From Metopolophium dirhodum (lineage: Eukaryota; Arthropoda; Insecta; Hemiptera; Aphididae), in the NCBI RefSeq assembly GCF_019925205.1, contig NC_083564.1, positions 22,561,447 to 22,625,446 of the forward strand: a stretch of 64,000 nt of DNA. Reading direction: 5' to 3'. Made by a program: the position numbers and the translations under genes. Under the pieces are notes generated by a model. The model searched no databases. It had not been told where the DNA came from and saw only the letters and a program-made list of their open reading frames with translations. Shown piece after piece: positions 62,184 to 64,000 of the stretch (its first letter is position 1; each line of letters opens with the position of its first letter).

Positions 62184-64000
62184 ACGGGCGGGACCCGATC
62201 GCGACGAGCCTGCGGTACAGCAGCCACCGCCGCCGCCGCCGCCGAACACGACTTACATACCAAATAACATTATTATCCAATGACGACGAAAGAAAAATAC
62301 CCTGCCCCCTGCCCCCTCCCCCCCCCCCACCAACAAAAAATATTGCACACCGTCGCCGACGGGAAAACCACGTCCGAGTGGCGTGCAGGAAAGGTTAGCG
62401 TCTGCGACGAAACGCGCCTATGGTATTATAGGTAATAATAATAATGATATTACGTTACCGAAATACATTTTCCGCCGTACCACCACCGATACAGGTAGCG
62501 CAAAGTCGAATTGTTTTCGCTATTATAATAATAATTGTCGTTACAATAGTATATTCATCATAATAATAATTATCGATTATATTATAACAATTATATATCC
62601 ATTGTGATTGTTAATATTATATTAACATCGTGTTAATGAAATACCGTGCGGCGGCGACGAGTCTGTGTCCAATAATATTATAATCATTGTTATAATACAC
62701 TCGAATCGCGCAGGTGTCCGTCGGCGACGAGTTCTTTTCCGAACGTGTACACTGTACAGTTTTTTACGTGTATTTACTATATTATAATATAATATTATTA
62801 TAACTATCATTATTATTATTATTATTACTATGATTATTATTATTATTATTATTATTATTATTGGATGTCAAATCGTAAGAAAAAAGATTGAAAAAAGTTA
62901 CTGATTAGCTTAAAATTAATGGTAAGAAAAAAAAAAATGTTTATTTTTTTTTTTTTTTAATTATGCCCACTACACCACCATAATATATTATAATATATAT
63001 ATATATATAATGAATAATATTATACCTAATATATACGTATTGTGTTTACAGCCAATCGACCAATGTTGATATTATATTATGTGACGTTATATTATGATGT
63101 AAACCTATTATATTATAATATTATTGTTGTCATATTGTACATTATAATAATAAAATTGTCGATAACCCCACAGACGAATGACGATCGCGTACAGTGATGC
63201 ACCATATCGGTCACTTGTAAGAGTTCGAAATTTGCTTATTGTTTTTGGTATACATTTTTTTCCAGACATTCAAAATGTCCGCGAAAATCAAATATAATAT
63301 GCATATTATTCAAAAAAAAAAAGTAACTTATAATACAATATAAAACCATAGGTTATAATTATTATTATCATTATTATTATTATTATTACTACTACTACTT
63401 AACTATTTTGCTCTAAATGTTGTTATTGTTTTTTGTTTTTTTTTTTTCTTAAGATGTATTGTATAAAATTACGCTATAAAAATAATAATACTACTTACGG
63501 TTGAAATTCATGTACAGCACGTGTATAACTAATTTTTAAACATTCTTTTACTCTAGTCTACGACGATTACATATTATATTGATATATAAATATAACTACT
63601 AATGGTGCGCTGTCTATGTAATTAATTATAACGCTACAAAAAATCAAATAATATGAACGAAACTAGTTTATATAATTTTGCGTTCGGTACAGTAATATTA
63701 CCTTACATTATAAACTATAATAATAACATAATTCTATTGAAGCATTGATATAATTTATTATCCACGTAAATTAATATTGTTCTAGCCTCTTTTGATTGTT
63801 GTAATTTAAACTATATCATGAGTCATATTATATATATAGTTATACTTTACAATGTATGTGTTGGTTTTCGTTTATGTTTTGCAATAATGTTTTCCGTATT
63901 TTGTACAGTGATTGACGTGTTATGTTTCATATTATATTATTATTATTTAATCAAAAACTTTAAATATTATTATTTTTATTCAAATTGTTAATTTTTCTGA
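62184..64000 (+). other. Probable 3' UTR and flank of the Dpr gene
   Basis: AT-rich with (ATT)n at about 62808-62862 and AT palindromes. A polyadenylation-like AATAAA occurs at 63149-63154, but such hexamers are frequent by chance here, so the transcript end is not fixed. No other gene is seen before the window ends. Confidence 0.45.

Noticed and set aside
61925..62398. 157-residue plus-strand frame over the last Dpr exon
   Set aside because: Arg/Pro-rich shadow in another frame; crosses the splice acceptor.
1..64000. CRISPR arrays, operons, tRNA genes, phage or plasmid systems
   Set aside because: No regularly spaced direct repeats with unique spacers, no cloverleaf with matching boxes, and overall structure is that of an intron-rich insect genome.

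Overview
The window looks like nuclear DNA of an insect, most likely an aphid or close relative. The background is very AT-rich and full of TAATATTATAAT-type strings, with scattered CpG-containing GC-rich islands, microsatellites and many short terminal-inverted-repeat (TIR) elements. There are no operons, ribosome binding sites, rRNA or tRNA genes. The species assignment is inference from composition and from the single host gene.

Only one host gene can be supported: a plus-strand, multi-exon member of the Dpr (defective proboscis extension response) family, a neuronal cell-surface protein with two immunoglobulin domains. Four coding exons join in frame at consensus splice sites: 45399-45547, 50952-51162, 53805-54104 and 62002-62183 (stop at 62181-62183). 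They give about 279 residues: most of Ig1 across the first two exons, Ig2 in the third, and a GEHPAAIQRG-containing tail with a hydrophobic C-terminus in the last. The signal-peptide exon or exons lie further 5' and were not found. The roughly 45 kb upstream may be promoter, 5' UTR introns and intergenic sequence.

Layout: 1-2100 has AT-rich DNA and a GC-rich island. 2127-3033 is a hAT-like element with a second hAT-like element nested in it. 4001-4753 is a long-TIR element. 7475-7662 is a SINE-like insertion with a 5S-rRNA-like box. 8387-8612 and 20011-20286 are fold-back elements. 16903-17392, 28414-28830, 35360-35499 and 40880-41051 are hAT-type miniature elements. 12640-13800 and 31250-34960 are GC-rich islands, candidate promoter or 5' UTR territory. 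39228-39941 holds an unusual array of an 18-bp motif. 41825-42786 has two tandem duplications. 44715-45048 is a fold-back element just 350 bp before the first recognised Dpr exon.

Within the Dpr gene, the first intron (5.4 kb) carries a tandem duplication. The second (2.6 kb) carries two hAT insertions with perfect 8-bp target-site duplications, one keeping a piece of transposase. The third (7.9 kb) carries a MULE-type element with a 9-bp duplication and a transposase C-terminal fragment, plus a mariner-like miniature element. The rest of the window is AT-rich non-coding DNA in which no gene could be supported. I found no convincing new multi-gene system. The most notable structure is the density and nesting of DNA transposons in and around a neuronal recognition gene.
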